A DNA stretch of 64,000 nucleotides from Polycladidibacter hongkongensis. GTDB taxonomy: Bacteria > Pseudomonadota > Alphaproteobacteria > Rhizobiales > Stappiaceae. The notes under the pieces were generated by a model, which made no database searches, was not told the origin of the DNA, and saw nothing but the letters and a program-made list of their open reading frames with translations. A program made the translations under genes and the position numbers. How positions within the stretch are numbered: the first letter of the stretch is position 1; each line of letters starts with the position of its first letter. Of the stretch, positions 5,604 to 15,332 are shown one piece after another. The stretch lies in assembly GCF_001561995.1 (NCBI RefSeq), contig NZ_LLWC01000022.1, forward strand, positions 372,001-436,000. Direction: 5' to 3'.

Positions 5604-7373
5604 ATGAAACGGGAGATGACAGGCGCAGAGATGGTTCTCGAAGCGCTGAAAGACAACGGAGCCAAACACGTATTCGGGTATCCCGGTGGCGCCGTCCTTC
5701 CTATCTATGACGCAATTTGCCAGCAGGAAGAAATCGAGCACATTCTAGTCCGTCACGAGCAAGGCGCTGGCCATGCTGCAGAAGGCTATGCACGCTCCAC
5801 TGGCAAACCCGGCGTTGCGCTGGCCACCTCCGGCCCGGGCGCAACCAACATGGTCACCGCACTGACCGACGCATTGTTGGATTCCATTCCCCTTGTCTGC
5901 ATCACCGGTCAGGTCCCTTCAAACCTCATCGGCACCGATGCATTTCAGGAGTGTGATACCGTAGGCATCACCCGCCCTTGCACGAAACACAATTGGCTGG
6001 TCAAAGACGTTGATGATCTGGCAGCGGTGTTACACGAAGCGTTCTATGTGGCCACTTCCGGCCGCCCCGGCCCTGTTGTGGTCGACATCCCGAAGGATGT
6101 CCAGTTCGCCACAGGCACCTACACCCCGCCATCTCCGCAAAAAACCCAGCACCAGAGCTATCGGCCAGCGCAAAAAGGCGATATCACCGCCATCCGCGCG
6201 GCGGTTGAGCTGCTCGCCCGTGCCGAACGCCCCGTTCTCTATACCGGTGGTGGTGTTGTAAACTCCGGCCGCGAAGCCTCGCAATTGCTGCGCGAGCTTG
6301 CGGAACTGACTGGCGCTCCCGTTACATCAACCTTGATGGGCCTTGGGGCCTACCCTGCATCTGGCAAAAACTGGTTGGGCATGCTGGGGATGCACGGAAC
6401 ATACGAAGCCAACATGGTGATGCATGACTGTGATGTCATGATCAACATCGGCGCCCGCTTTGATGACCGCATCACCGGCCGCCTTGATGCGTTCTCGCCA
6501 AACTCCAAAAAAGTACATATCGACATTGACCCGTCTTCAATCAACAAGATTGTTCAGGTTGATATTCCTATCGTTGGCGATGTGGCCCACGTACTGGAAG
6601 ACATGCTTCGCCTGTGGCGCTGCGAGAATATGCAGCCAAACCCAAAAACCAAGGAATGGCACAGACAAATCGACAAGTGGCGCGCCCGCGATTGTCTGGC
6701 CTATCGCAATTCCGATGAAGTCATCATGCCCCAATACGCGCTGCAACGATTGGCAGCTGCGGTAAAGGGAAAGGACTACTACATCTCCACCGAAGTTGGC
6801 CAACACCAGATGTGGGCGGCACAGTTCCTGCCATTTGAAGAGCCAAACCGCTGGCTCACCTCCGGCGGCTTTGGTACCATGGGCTACGGCCTGCCAGCCT
6901 GTAATGGCGCGCAAGTTGCCAATCCCGATGCCCTTTGCATTAACGTAGCTGGCGACGCCTCGATCCTGATGAACATTCAGGAAATGTCGACCGCTGTTCA
7001 GCACGGTCTGTCGCCTAAGAATTTCATCCTCAACAACAGCTACATGGGCATGGTGCGCCAATGGCAGCAGCTGCTGCATGGCAACCGCCTGTCTCACTCC
7101 TACACAGATAGCCTGCCTGATTTTGTGAAGTTGGCCGAGGCCTACGGAGCCAAAGGCATACGCGTTACCAAGCCGGATCAGCTGGACGACGCCATCGCCG
7201 AGATGATTGAAACCCCCGGACCTGTGTTGTTTGACTGCTGCGTTGCCCAGCTGGCAAACTGCTTCCCGATGATTCCATCGGGCAAGGCACACAACGATAT
7301 GCTACTGCCAGACGAAGCCACAGACGAGGCTGTTGCCAACGCAATCGATGAAAAAGGCAAGTTCCTAGTCTAA
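5604..7373 (+). CDS. ilvB: Acetolactate synthase large (catalytic) subunit
   Basis: This ThDP enzyme condenses two pyruvates to acetolactate, or pyruvate with 2-oxobutyrate, the first common step to valine, leucine and isoleucine. At 589 residues it has the family length. The N-terminal ThDP domain has the catalytic Glu in LVRHEQGAGHAAEGYARS and GPGATNMVTALTDAL. The central FAD-binding domain contains TLMGLGAYP, GMHGTYEAN and IGARFDDRITG. The C-terminal ThDP domain has the metal-binding motif GDASILMNIQE through NNSYMGMVRQWQ. An AAGGA lies 7 nt before the ATG. ilvN follows 20 bp later. Expression is probably attenuated by the leader upstream. It could equally be named ilvI. Confidence 0.97.
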   Translation: MKREMTGAEMVLEALKDNGAKHVFGYPGGAVLPIYDAICQQEEIEHILVRHEQGAGHAAEGYARSTGKPGVALATSGPGATNMVTALTDALLDSIPLVCITGQVPSNLIGTDAFQECDTVGITRPCTKHNWLVKDVDDLAAVLHEAFYVATSGRPGPVVVDIPKDVQFATGTYTPPSPQKTQHQSYRPAQKGDITAIRAAVELLARAERPVLYTGGGVVNSGREASQLLRELAELTGAPVTSTLMGLGAYPASGKNWLGMLGMHGTYEANMVMHDCDVMINIGARFDDRITGRLDAFSPNSKKVHIDIDPSSINKIVQVDIPIVGDVAHVLEDMLRLWRCENMQPNPKTKEWHRQIDKWRARDCLAYRNSDEVIMPQYALQRLAAAVKGKDYYISTEVGQHQMWAAQFLPFEEPNRWLTSGGFGTMGYGLPACNGAQVANPDALCINVAGDASILMNIQEMSTAVQHGLSPKNFILNNSYMGMVRQWQQLLHGNRLSHSYTDSLPDFVKLAEAYGAKGIRVTKPDQLDDAIAEMIETPGPVLFDCCVAQLANCFPMIPSGKAHNDMLLPDEATDEAVANAIDEKGKFLV

Positions 7374-7393
7374 GGGATGGGGAGGATAGTATT

Positions 7394-7990
7394 ATGAATG
7401 CGAAGAATGTAGACGCCCTATCGGCTTATTTCCTAGAGGATCTTGAAAACAATCAGGAAACTCACACCCTATCCATCGTGGTAGATAACGAGCCGGGTGT
7501 ACTGGCACGCGTCATCGGCCTGTTTTCCGGACGTGGCTACAATATTGATGCACTCAGCGTGTCGGAAACCGAACAACGCCACCACCTGTCGCGCATCACC
7601 ATCATCACCACCGGCACCCCGCAGATTATCGAGCAGATCCGCCATCAGCTCGATCGCTTGGTTCCGGTTCACAAGGTGACAGACCTCACTGTTGAAGCAC
7701 GTCGCAAAGGCCACGAAAAACCTCTGGAGCGCGAGCTTGCGCTCGTCAAAGTCCGTGGGCAGGGGGAAAACCGTCTGGAAGCACTCCGCCTCGCCGAAGC
7801 TTTCAAGGCAACGGTAATTGACGCCACAACCGAGCATTTTGTCTTTGAACTCACCGGGCGCACCAATAAGGTCACCCAGTTCATCGAAATCATGCGCCCG
7901 CTCGGTCTGATTGAAGTGGCACGAACCGGCGTGGTCGCCCTGTGCCGCGGCTCCGCTTCCATGCGCGATGAGATGGCAGCAGATATCTAG
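7394..7990 (+). CDS. ilvN: Acetolactate synthase small (regulatory) subunit
   Basis: The small subunit activates the catalytic subunit and gives valine feedback inhibition. The 198 residues hold an N-terminal ACT domain (about residues 22-100: HTLSIVVDNEPGVLARVIGL, then FSGRGYNIDALSVSETE) and the C-terminal ACT-like domain (about 110-190: RELALVKVRGQGENRLEAL, IDATTEHFVFELTG). It has an N-terminal extension of about 20 residues compared with E. coli IlvH. GGGGAGGATAG precedes the ATG. It is cotranscribed with the large subunit. The name ilvH is equally valid. Confidence 0.96.
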   Translation: MNAKNVDALSAYFLEDLENNQETHTLSIVVDNEPGVLARVIGLFSGRGYNIDALSVSETEQRHHLSRITIITTGTPQIIEQIRHQLDRLVPVHKVTDLTVEARRKGHEKPLERELALVKVRGQGENRLEALRLAEAFKATVIDATTEHFVFELTGRTNKVTQFIEIMRPLGLIEVARTGVVALCRGSASMRDEMAADI

Positions 7991-8169
7991 CCAGCCTCTC
8001 GCAAGCTTCCAGCCCTCGCACAATGTGTGGGGGCTGCATCTCCTCCTAATCCTTTTCGCCCATATTAAGCCCTCAAAAAAGCTTGAAACAAGCAACAGGA
8101 GCAATTGCAGGCATGCACGCCTTGGCAATATGCTCTATGGTGACCTACCGCATTGATTTGGGATGTTTC

Positions 8170-8922
8170 ATGAGCACACACAGCCGTTTATCTGTAAATG
8201 TGAACGCCGTTGCCATGCTGCGCAACCGGCGCAGTTTGCCTTGGCCAAATGTAACCAACATGGCTGCCATCGCACTGCAAGCAGGCGCCAAAGGCATCAC
8301 CGTGCACCCGCGCCCGGACGAACGTCACATCCGCCGTTCTGATGTGGCCGAGCTCGCCGAGATGATCAGCACCCGCTTTCCCGCCAAAGAGCTCTGCCTT
8401 GAGGGCTACCCGGACGCCTCTTTTCTGGAGCTGGTCGAAACCACCAAGCCGACACAGGTCCTCTTCGTGCCAGATGATCCGGCGCAAACCACTTCCGATC
8501 ACGGCTGGGACTTTGGCAAAGACAGCGAACTGTTGAAAGACGTTATTGCCGCCGCCAAGAGCTGGGGGGTTCGCACATCACTGTTTGTCGATCCTGATGC
8601 CAGCGAACCGGAAAAAGCAGCCACCTGCGGCGCTGACCGGATTGAAATATACACCGGCCCTTACGGAGCATGCCCCGCTGGCTCCCCCGCCTCGTTGAAA
8701 GAGCTGGAGCGCCTCCTCGCCACCGCAAACGCCGCCCAAGCAGCAGGCCTTGGCGTAAATGCCGGACACGACCTCACCGTAGATAATCTACCACCCCTGA
8801 TTACACAGGCCCCCTTCATCGGTGAAGTCTCCATCGGCCACGGTTTTGTCGCCGATGCGCTGATCCATGGCTTCGCCGAAAGCGTCAGGCGCTTCCGGCG
8901 CGCACTGCGCGAAATCGGCTAG
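8170..8922 (+). CDS. pdxJ: Pyridoxine 5'-phosphate synthase
   Basis: PdxJ joins 1-deoxyxylulose 5-phosphate with 3-amino-1-hydroxyacetone phosphate to give pyridoxine 5'-phosphate, the last ring-forming step of vitamin B6 synthesis. The ATG at 8170 gives 250 residues, the family length; an upstream in-frame ATG at 8083 would add 29 unrelated residues. Visible family motifs are RLSVNVNAVAMLRNRR, GITVHPRPDERHIR, a mid-protein LFVPD, GADRIEIYTGPY, and LGVNAGHDLTVDNL near the C-terminus. The N-A variant in the first motif is, as I recall, usual for rhizobial PdxJ. It stands alone with its own terminator. Confidence 0.95.
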   Translation: MSTHSRLSVNVNAVAMLRNRRSLPWPNVTNMAAIALQAGAKGITVHPRPDERHIRRSDVAELAEMISTRFPAKELCLEGYPDASFLELVETTKPTQVLFVPDDPAQTTSDHGWDFGKDSELLKDVIAAAKSWGVRTSLFVDPDASEPEKAATCGADRIEIYTGPYGACPAGSPASLKELERLLATANAAQAAGLGVNAGHDLTVDNLPPLITQAPFIGEVSIGHGFVADALIHGFAESVRRFRRALREIG

Positions 8923-8943
8923 CCGAAACACCGCACCACAACT

Positions 8944-8969
8944 AAAGCCCCGCACTTCGGGGCTTTTTT
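8944..8969 (+). terminator. Intrinsic terminator of pdxJ
   Basis: AAGCCCCG and CGGGGCTT pair around a CACTT loop and are followed by a run of T. It lies 22 bp after the pdxJ stop. Confidence 0.85.
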
Positions 8970-9079
8970 ACTGCGCCCACCACAAACTACGTAGTACTAC
9001 GCTATTACCTTTTACAAGCTCTAAGCTGCTAGCTTCTTCTCATTGATATTTCACACACCTAATGCTTTGGGAGGAGCAC

Positions 9080-9640
9080 ATGTCCAAGAAAATCTTGATG
9101 ATCACCGGAGATTTCACCGAGGACTATGAAACCATGGTGCCGTTTCAGGCGCTGCAGGCAATGGGCCACAGAGTAGATGCCGTTTGCCCAGAAAAGACCG
9201 CGGGAGAGACTGTCGCCACCTCAATTCATGACTTTGAAGGCGACCAAACCTATACGGAAAAACGTGGCCACAACTTCGCACTCAACGCCACGTTCTCTGA
9301 GATAAATGTAGCCGACTACGACGCACTCGTCATTCCCGGTGGGCGTGCACCTGAATATTTGCGTCTAAACGAAGACGTGCTCAAGGCGGTGCGTCACTTC
9401 TTTAAGGCAGACAAGCCGGTCGCTGCAATCTGTCATGGCCCCCAACTGCTCGCCGCAGCTGATGTCCTGCAGGGCCGCACCTGTTCGGCCTACCCCGCAT
9501 GTAGCCCGGAGGTAAAGTTAGCGGGCGCACAATTTGCACCAATTGAAGTAGACCAAGCTGTAACTGACGGAAATCTGGTCACTGCGCCGGCATGGCCAGC
9601 GCACCCCGATTGGCTGAAGCAGTTTAACGCTCTACTTTAA
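9080..9640 (+). CDS. DJ-1/PfpI family protein
   Basis: The start is the ATG at 9080 with GGGAGGAG upstream; an ATG 18 bp earlier lacks a ribosome site. The 186 residues show the class I glutamine amidotransferase-like fold of DJ-1/Pfp[20 protein letters not shown] with the conserved Glu, [16 protein letters not shown], and the nucleophile elbow [13 protein letters not shown] with Cys before His. Relatives act as glyoxalases, deglycases or stress chaperones; PfpI-type members are described as intracellular proteases. The substrate here cannot be told. It is a single-gene unit. Confidence 0.88.
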   Translation: MSKKILMITGDFTEDYETMVPFQALQAMGHRVDAVCPEKTAGETVATSIHDFEGDQTYTEKRGHNFALNATFSEINVADYDALVIPGGRAPEYLRLNEDVLKAVRHFFKADKPVAAICHGPQLLAAADVLQGRTCSAYPACSPEVKLAGAQFAPIEVDQAVTDGNLVTAPAWPAHPDWLKQFNALL

Positions 9641-9677
9641 TCTGGTTTGCCGTCACCTTGCCTTCTGGGCTAGACTG

Positions 9678-9696
9678 GAGTGTGCCAGCCACACTC
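9678..9696. other. Small inverted repeat between the PfpI and RHH genes
   Basis: GAGTGTG, CCAGC, CACACTC forms a 7-bp hairpin. No T-run follows, so it is not a clear terminator. It lies about 30 bp before the RHH gene and may be an operator or an mRNA 5' structure. Confidence 0.3.
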
Positions 9697-9726
9697 TGGT
9701 CCTAGTGCTTTTCAGAGGAAATCTGC

Positions 9727-10092
9727 ATGTGCGAACTATTCATCAAAGCCGAACCAAATCTCTGGCAAAACACCACAAAATCAATTCGCATGCAGGGCCA
9801 AGTCACATCCATTCGCCTTGAAAACCACTTCTGGATGATTCTGGTTGAAATCGCCGCCCGCGACAGCCTCTCTCTCCCGCAGCTGCTCCTGCGACTATAT
9901 GACGAGAGTGTCGAAGAAGGACATGATATGGTCAATTTCGCCTCTTTCCTACGGGTTTGCTGCACCCGTTACCAAGCGTTGCAACTCAGCCAAGACATCC
10001 CTCAGGACGAAAACCAGCCAATCGGCTCACTTGATGCACGCCAGATCCTGCAAAATGAACAGGAACGACGCGCAACAAAAGCTGTTTGTTAG
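9727..10092 (+). CDS. Ribbon-helix-helix domain protein (121 aa)
   Basis: The protein holds an RHH_4-type fold at about residues 24-90: TSIRLENHFWMILVEIAARD supplies the beta strand and first helix, followed by SLPQLLLRLYDES and NFASFLRVCCTRYQAL. The same domain type occurs in the 79-residue protein at 28632. Family members are presumed DNA-binding regulators, though few have been studied. A polar tail of about 30 residues follows. AGAGGAAAT precedes the ATG. It sits alone upstream of a TetR gene, with no evidence of linked function. Confidence 0.78.
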   Translation: MCELFIKAEPNLWQNTTKSIRMQGQVTSIRLENHFWMILVEIAARDSLSLPQLLLRLYDESVEEGHDMVNFASFLRVCCTRYQALQLSQDIPQDENQPIGSLDARQILQNEQERRATKAVC

Positions 10093-10187
10093 CCACACAC
10101 TCACATTGACGCAATTTTGTGAAATAAATTTAGCCTCACCCGTAATTTTTGGTTGACCGTATCTCGATTCTCCTAGATAACAGAACC

Positions 10188-10201
10188 GTACCGTACGGTA
10201 C
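10188..10201. promoter_or_regulatory. Perfect palindrome, likely TetR operator
   Basis: GTACCGTACGGTAC is a perfect 14-bp palindrome 47 bp upstream of the TetR start. Size, symmetry and placement fit an autoregulatory TetR-family operator. The sequence ACCGTACCGTACGGTA also contains an overlapping half-site repeat. Confidence 0.65.
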
Positions 10202-10248
10202 TAGATAGAGGCGTACTTTACAGCAACCTACAGCGAAAGCACTAAGGC

Positions 10249-10869
10249 GTGAGCGAGACAGCGACACAATACACAGAGCGGCAAACCGCCGTTTTGGACG
10301 CAGCCCTCGCCCTGCTTGTCGATGGCGGTGAGAAAGCCCTAACGACTGCGGCAATCGCTAAGGCTGCCGGTTGCTCTAAGGAAAGCCTCTACAAATGGTT
10401 TGGTGACCGTGATGGCCTGCTGGCTGCCATTGTTACCCGTCAGGCCTCCAAAGTGCGCACGCCCACAGCTCCGGCAAGGGGCTTTACTGAGGAAGACCTG
10501 CACAACGCACTGGTTGCTTTTGCCCATAACCTACTGCAGGTTATTTGTGGTGATGTTTCCATAGCCCTTAATCGGCTCGCTATTTCGCAAGCCAGCAAGG
10601 GCGATCCCTCCCTTGGCAAGCAATTGCTAAGACGCGGCCGCGGCCACATTGGCGCGCAGACCACCATCTTGCTGCGACAGGCAGAGGCCGCGGGTTTTTT
10701 AAAGTTTGACAGCGCCGAAGCGGCCTATCAGGTTCTCTACGGCCTTGTCCTGCAAGACATTCAGTTGCGTGTACTGCTTGGAGACAGTCTGCGCCCTGAA
10801 GAGCAAAACCTGAAACAGCTGGCAGAAGCGGCAGTCCGCCACTTCCAAAAGCTCTATCAACCAAACTGA
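10249..10869 (+). CDS. TetR/AcrR-family transcriptional regulator
   Basis: The gene starts with GTG. Residues 10-56 form the TetR helix-turn-helix: RQTAVLDAALALLVDGGEKA, then LTTAAIAKAAGCSKESLYKW and FGDRDGLLAAIV. The remaining 150 residues are the helical ligand and dimer domain, including a C-terminal segment (YQVLYGLVLQDIQLRVLLGD) of the AcrR-C type. A palindromic operator lies upstream, suggesting autorepression. ilvC starts 51 bp downstream on the same strand with no terminator between, so readthrough into ilvC is possible. A regulatory link to ilvC is my inference and would be unusual. Confidence 0.88.
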   Translation: MSETATQYTERQTAVLDAALALLVDGGEKALTTAAIAKAAGCSKESLYKWFGDRDGLLAAIVTRQASKVRTPTAPARGFTEEDLHNALVAFAHNLLQVICGDVSIALNRLAISQASKGDPSLGKQLLRRGRGHIGAQTTILLRQAEAAGFLKFDSAEAAYQVLYGLVLQDIQLRVLLGDSLRPEEQNLKQLAEAAVRHFQKLYQPN

Positions 10870-11940
<1,071 letters not shown>

Positions 11941-11952
11941 TCAAGCAAAATT

Positions 11953-11983
11953 GCCTTGGCGCGGATCAAGCCAGCGCCAAGGC
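11953..11983. repeat. 10-bp perfect inverted repeat after ilvC
   Basis: GCCTTGGCGC (11953-11962) and GCGCCAAGGC (11974-11983) form a strong hairpin 13 bp after the ilvC stop, but no T-run follows. It may stabilise the mRNA 3' end ahead of the true terminator 50 bp on. Confidence 0.6.
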
Positions 11984-12034
11984 AGCATTTGGTGCAAAGC
12001 GCTGCCGATAAACGAGCGGTGCCACCTTCCAGAA

Positions 12035-12064
12035 AAACCGGCTCCTAATAGGGCCGGTTTTTTT
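12035..12064 (+). terminator. Intrinsic terminator of ilvC
   Basis: AAACCGGC and GCCGGTTT form an 8-bp stem around a 10-nt loop and are followed by a run of T ending at 12064. Confidence 0.85.
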
Positions 12065-12228
12065 ATGTCAAGCTTTGAACTTTGGAAGTTTAGGGGAGGC
12101 GGCCCAGCTGGCTCAGCAGGGTTGGGGACGAAGCTGAAACAACAAGGCCGCCACACACAGGGAACAAGTGGGCAAAAAAAGCGTTAGGCAGGGGTGTAGC
12201 CATATCGCAATCGTGTTCCCTGAATTTC

Positions 12229-12453
12229 TTAGGATCCGCCATCCTCAGGCGCATCTGGAATAAACTCAAGCAAATCACCGGGCTGACAATCAAGCGCAGC
12301 ACACAGCGCATCCATCGTTGCCAATCTTACAGCCTTCGCACGCCCGCTCTTGAGCACTGACAGGTTCTGCGGCGTTATGCCAACCTTGCCAGCTAACTCG
12401 TTGAGCGAGATTTTGCGCCGGGCCATCATCACATCAAGATTGACAACGATCAT
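12229..12453 (-). CDS. Small XRE-family helix-turn-helix regulator (74 aa)
   Basis: The whole protein is one Cro/C1-type HTH: MARRKISLNELAGKVGITPQ (scaffold and recognition helices), then NLSVLKSGRAKAVRLATMDA and LCAALDCQPGDLLEF, which is typical of the YozG-like subgroup. AAGGA lies about 7 nt before the ATG. It starts 10 bp after the DUF2975 gene ends. HTH/DUF2975 pairs are a recurrent arrangement, in which the regulator probably controls its own operon. Downstream (12158-12166 and 12214-12222) is a 9-bp inverted repeat, CAGGGAACA/TGTTCCCTG, with a T7 tract inside, a possible terminator. Confidence 0.88.
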   Translation of the reverse strand: MIVVNLDVMMARRKISLNELAGKVGITPQNLSVLKSGRAKAVRLATMDALCAALDCQPGDLLEFIPDAPEDGGS

Positions 12454-12463
12454 CCACGTTTCC

Positions 12464-13078
12464 TTAAATCACGTGCTCGATTTCATCTTGCAAGCGAGCA
12501 GCCTCTTCCTGCGTTGCTGCTGCCAAAGCACTCATCTTGCCAATCGCCACCACCGCCAATGCGCCGATGATAACCGTTAAATTGATATCGAGCTCGACAA
12601 TCGTCCAAAGCGAGGGCAGCACCTCTGCCCCGGTTTTCTCGAGCAGCATCTCGCGGGCGGCCATTGCGGTGAACAGAGCGTTTGCCACTTGCAAAGCAAC
12701 CGAGAACAGCATGCAATAACCAATTTTCAAGAGGCGACGACAATTTGTGCTGACAAACACCTCTCCTCGTTGGAACCGCGCAAACAACCGGTCAGCCTGA
12801 TACACGATGCTGAGCCAAACCACCAAATACACAAGAATGGTAAGGATCTCGAAGATTTCATAGAAAGCAGGCGCCGACCCGTCTTCACTTGCAAGCACAC
12901 CTTCATTGGCGATTTGCTGCAACTCCCGCAATAGCAGCGGATCAATCGTGTTTGCGTCCTGCACGTTTAAGTACACTTCTTGGGCAATTACGAAGGCTGG
13001 CACAAAAACCACAGTGAGCAGCAGGAACACCCTTGCAATCACCGCATATCTGACCAACTGTTGTTTTAGTTTTTCCAT
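12464..13078 (-). CDS. DUF2975 integral membrane protein
   Basis: The start chosen is the ATG at 13078 with GGGGATGC upstream; an ATG 18 bp earlier is possible. Four hydrophobic segments fit the family: VIARVFLLLTVVFVPAFVIA, IFEILTILVYLVVWLSIVYQ, YCMLFSVALQVANALFTAMA and INLTVIIGALAVVAIGKMSA. The loop between segments 2 and 3 carries the characteristic FARFQRGEVFVSTNCRRL. The C-terminus is a short acidic helix. DUF2975 proteins have no established biochemical function; they usually sit with a small XRE regulator, as here. Confidence 0.85.
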   Translation of the reverse strand: MEKLKQQLVRYAVIARVFLLLTVVFVPAFVIAQEVYLNVQDANTIDPLLLRELQQIANEGVLASEDGSAPAFYEIFEILTILVYLVVWLSIVYQADRLFARFQRGEVFVSTNCRRLLKIGYCMLFSVALQVANALFTAMAAREMLLEKTGAEVLPSLWTIVELDINLTVIIGALAVVAIGKMSALAAATQEEAARLQDEIEHVI

Positions 13079-13184
13079 CACGCATCCCCAATGCACTTAA
13101 ATTCTGATGTAGCACACAAATAACCATTGTAAAGTAAAAAATTATCGTTTTTCGATAAATTAGTCACCCATAACGAGATATTTC

Positions 13185-14363
13185 ATGCAAGCTCCACCAA
13201 CTCCCATAATGTCAATACAGCCGGCCAAAGCCAGCCAAGTAAAAGCGCTTACACAGCTCATGCATCGCGCCAAAGCCCATTGGGGTTATTTAGAGGAGGA
13301 CATGCTGGTTTTTCGTGCCCATTGGCACATATCCAAACAATTCATAGAAGATAATTCCGTATTTGTGGTAATTTCCGCAAAACAAATCGCCGGTTTCGTA
13401 TCAATCACGCCTTCTACGGAAGAAAACTGCGCAATCATGGCGCATCTGTTTGTCGATCCCGTATACCACGGCAAAGCAATAGGCCGCGCGCTTTTGCACT
13501 CAGCAGAGGAGCATTGCAAGCAAAAGGGCTACTCTACGCTAACGCTGGAATCTGATCCGCACGCAGCCCCGTTCTATCAGCGTCACGGCTATCAGATCAC
13601 CGGCGAACGGCCCTCCAGCTTTCAAAATTGCCCCCCGATCAAACGCATGCAGCGAACCCTTTCCCCACACATTTCTCGTCTACAAGACATCGAACTGACA
13701 ATCGACCGCGGACAGCTCTGGGAGTTTGAAGAACAAAACCGAGCTGCGATCGCCGCAGACTTCGCAAAGCGGCAGCAACAAAACCCTCATCTCTGGAATG
13801 GCCGCCTTCTCCACCTCACGCATTACGAGCTGGACGCCGGAACACTGCGCGGCAACTTGGTGGAAACCAGCTTCGCGGCCTTTATGGCGTGGCGGACATG
13901 GGGATTGGGGCAATCCCAAGGCTATAATCTTTTCGGTAGCGCCGTAATCCGAAGCAGCGAAGGCCATCTCGTCTTTGGCGAAATGGCAAATCACACGGCA
14001 ACTGCAGGCAGCATCTATCCCTTTGGTGGTAATCTGGATCTTAACGACATCACGGCTCAAAACAATGTCGATGTACTCGGCTCAATCGCAAGAGAACTAG
14101 AAGAAGAAACGGGACTGATTGCCCCCAACCCCTCGACCCTTTATTTGCTCGAGGATGGCCCGCGCCTCTGCGTTGCTGCCCTGCTCCCCTTTTCCACCCC
14201 TGCACAGCAGCTGGCCGCCGCCATTCAGCAGCACAACGATCTTCTGGAGTTTCCCGAGATTGCCCGTCCGCACATTTTCCAGAAGAACGCCCCGTTGCCA
14301 GAAAAACAGATGCCCCCCTTTGCCCGCAACCTTGCTCGCTTTCTACTCTCAAGCTCATCTTGA
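13185..14363 (+). CDS. GNAT acetyltransferase-NUDIX hydrolase fusion protein
   Basis: Two domains lie in one 392-residue frame. The GNAT domain (about residues 10-150) has FVSITPSTEENCAIMAHLFV, the acetyl-CoA loop DPVYHGKAIGRALLHSAEEH, and LESDPHAAPFYQRHGYQITG. After a linker comes a NUDIX fold (about 165-385) whose signature is ARELEEETGL; the preceding Gly-x5-Glu part is altered and stretched (FGGNLDLNDITAQNNVDVLG). The region before it, with HLTHYELDAGTLRGNLVETS, resembles NUDIX proteins of the ADP-ribose/nucleoside diphosphate type. The ATG at 13209 is an alternative start. The two activities and substrates are unknown. The gene is not linked to an obvious pathway. Confidence 0.78.
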   Translation: MQAPPTPIMSIQPAKASQVKALTQLMHRAKAHWGYLEEDMLVFRAHWHISKQFIEDNSVFVVISAKQIAGFVSITPSTEENCAIMAHLFVDPVYHGKAIGRALLHSAEEHCKQKGYSTLTLESDPHAAPFYQRHGYQITGERPSSFQNCPPIKRMQRTLSPHISRLQDIELTIDRGQLWEFEEQNRAAIAADFAKRQQQNPHLWNGRLLHLTHYELDAGTLRGNLVETSFAAFMAWRTWGLGQSQGYNLFGSAVIRSSEGHLVFGEMANHTATAGSIYPFGGNLDLNDITAQNNVDVLGSIARELEEETGLIAPNPSTLYLLEDGPRLCVAALLPFSTPAQQLAAAIQQHNDLLEFPEIARPHIFQKNAPLPEKQMPPFARNLARFLLSSSS

Positions 14364-14420
14364 GCCCAGCTGCCACCTCCACTAAGCTGCCGACAGTATC
14401 GTTCTAAGGATAACCCTGCC

Positions 14421-15332
14421 ATGGCCCGCACCTATTCTCTACTTGATGTGTTCTCCGACAAGCCTCTGAGCGGCAACCCTCTGGCTGTCGTGCATGACGC
14501 ACAGGGCCTGTCAGACAAGCAAATGCAGGCCATTGCCGCGGAGTTCAATCTTTCAGAAACCGTTTTCGTGTTGCCGCCTGAAGACCTGCACCACACCGCC
14601 GCCCTTCGCATTTTCACACCCTACGAAGAGTTGGAGTTCGCAGGCCACCCCACAGTTGGCACAGCTGCAATTCTCGCCAGCAGGCAACTGCAGGGCCAAG
14701 ATACAGCACTCGCCTCGATGATAACCTTGGAGGAAAAGATCGGGATTATCCGCTGCGGTGTGCGTCGCCTGGAAAACGGCAGCCTCCATGCCGAATTTGA
14801 TCTGCCCAAGCTTCCCAAACCGGCACACCAGATTGGCAGCAAGCAAGACATCGCCGCCGCACTGGGCATCGATCCACTGCTCATCACCTTTGAGAACCAT
14901 GTCCCGACATCATTCAATGCCGGGTTAAACTTTGTCTACGTGCCGCTGCGCAATGCGCAGGCGCTGCAAAGCCTAGCGCCGCACATGGCCTTGTGGGACC
15001 GCGCCTTCGGCCACGTGAGTCACAACAACGCCTTCATCTACACGCGCGAAACCTTGCACGCCGACGCCGCATTTCAGGCGCGTATGCTTTACAAGGGCGA
15101 CCAGATTCGCGAAGACGCCGCCACCGGATCCGCTGTCGCTGCCTTTGCCGGTGTGATCGCTCGGTTCGATCGCCCGCTCAACGGAACCCATAGTTTTTCC
15201 ATAGAACAAGGTCTGCAAATGGGCCGCCCCTCACGCATTGATCTGGAAATGCAAATGCAAGACGGCAAGATAGAAAATGCCAGAATCGGTGGATGCGCGG
15301 CAATAATTGCCAGCGGCGAACTATATATCTAG
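14421..15332 (+). CDS. PhzF-family isomerase-like protein
   Basis: The 303-residue length and both halves fit the PhzF/YddE fold (two diaminopimelate-epimerase-like domains). N-terminal motifs are DVFSDKPLSGNPLAVV and FNLSETVFV, which holds the catalytic Glu, then EELEFAGHPTVGTAA. The second half has IREDAATGSAVAAFAGVIAR and the closing GGCAAIIASGELYI. Phenazine PhzF is an isomerase, but most homologues outside phenazine clusters have no known substrate and no phz genes are here. It follows the GNAT-NUDIX gene by 57 bp and may be cotranscribed with it. Confidence 0.88.
   Translation: MARTYSLLDVFSDKPLSGNPLAVVHDAQGLSDKQMQAIAAEFNLSETVFVLPPEDLHHTAALRIFTPYEELEFAGHPTVGTAAILASRQLQGQDTALASMITLEEKIGIIRCGVRRLENGSLHAEFDLPKLPKPAHQIGSKQDIAAALGIDPLLITFENHVPTSFNAGLNFVYVPLRNAQALQSLAPHMALWDRAFGHVSHNNAFIYTRETLHADAAFQARMLYKGDQIREDAATGSAVAAFAGVIARFDRPLNGTHSFSIEQGLQMGRPSRIDLEMQMQDGKIENARIGGCAAIIASGELYI

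Noticed and set aside
5381-5710. An open frame of 109 codons covering the ilvBN leader region
   Set aside because: It runs in a different frame through the terminator hairpin and into ilvB; codon content is unlike a protein and the leader-plus-attenuator explanation accounts for the region.
6537-7292. Long antisense open frame inside ilvB
   Set aside because: It is antisense to a conserved catalytic domain, has no ribosome site and looks like a GC-driven shadow.
12090-12311. Short minus-strand open frame overlapping the XRE regulator
   Set aside because: It overlaps the well-supported HTH gene in another frame and crosses a probable terminator structure.
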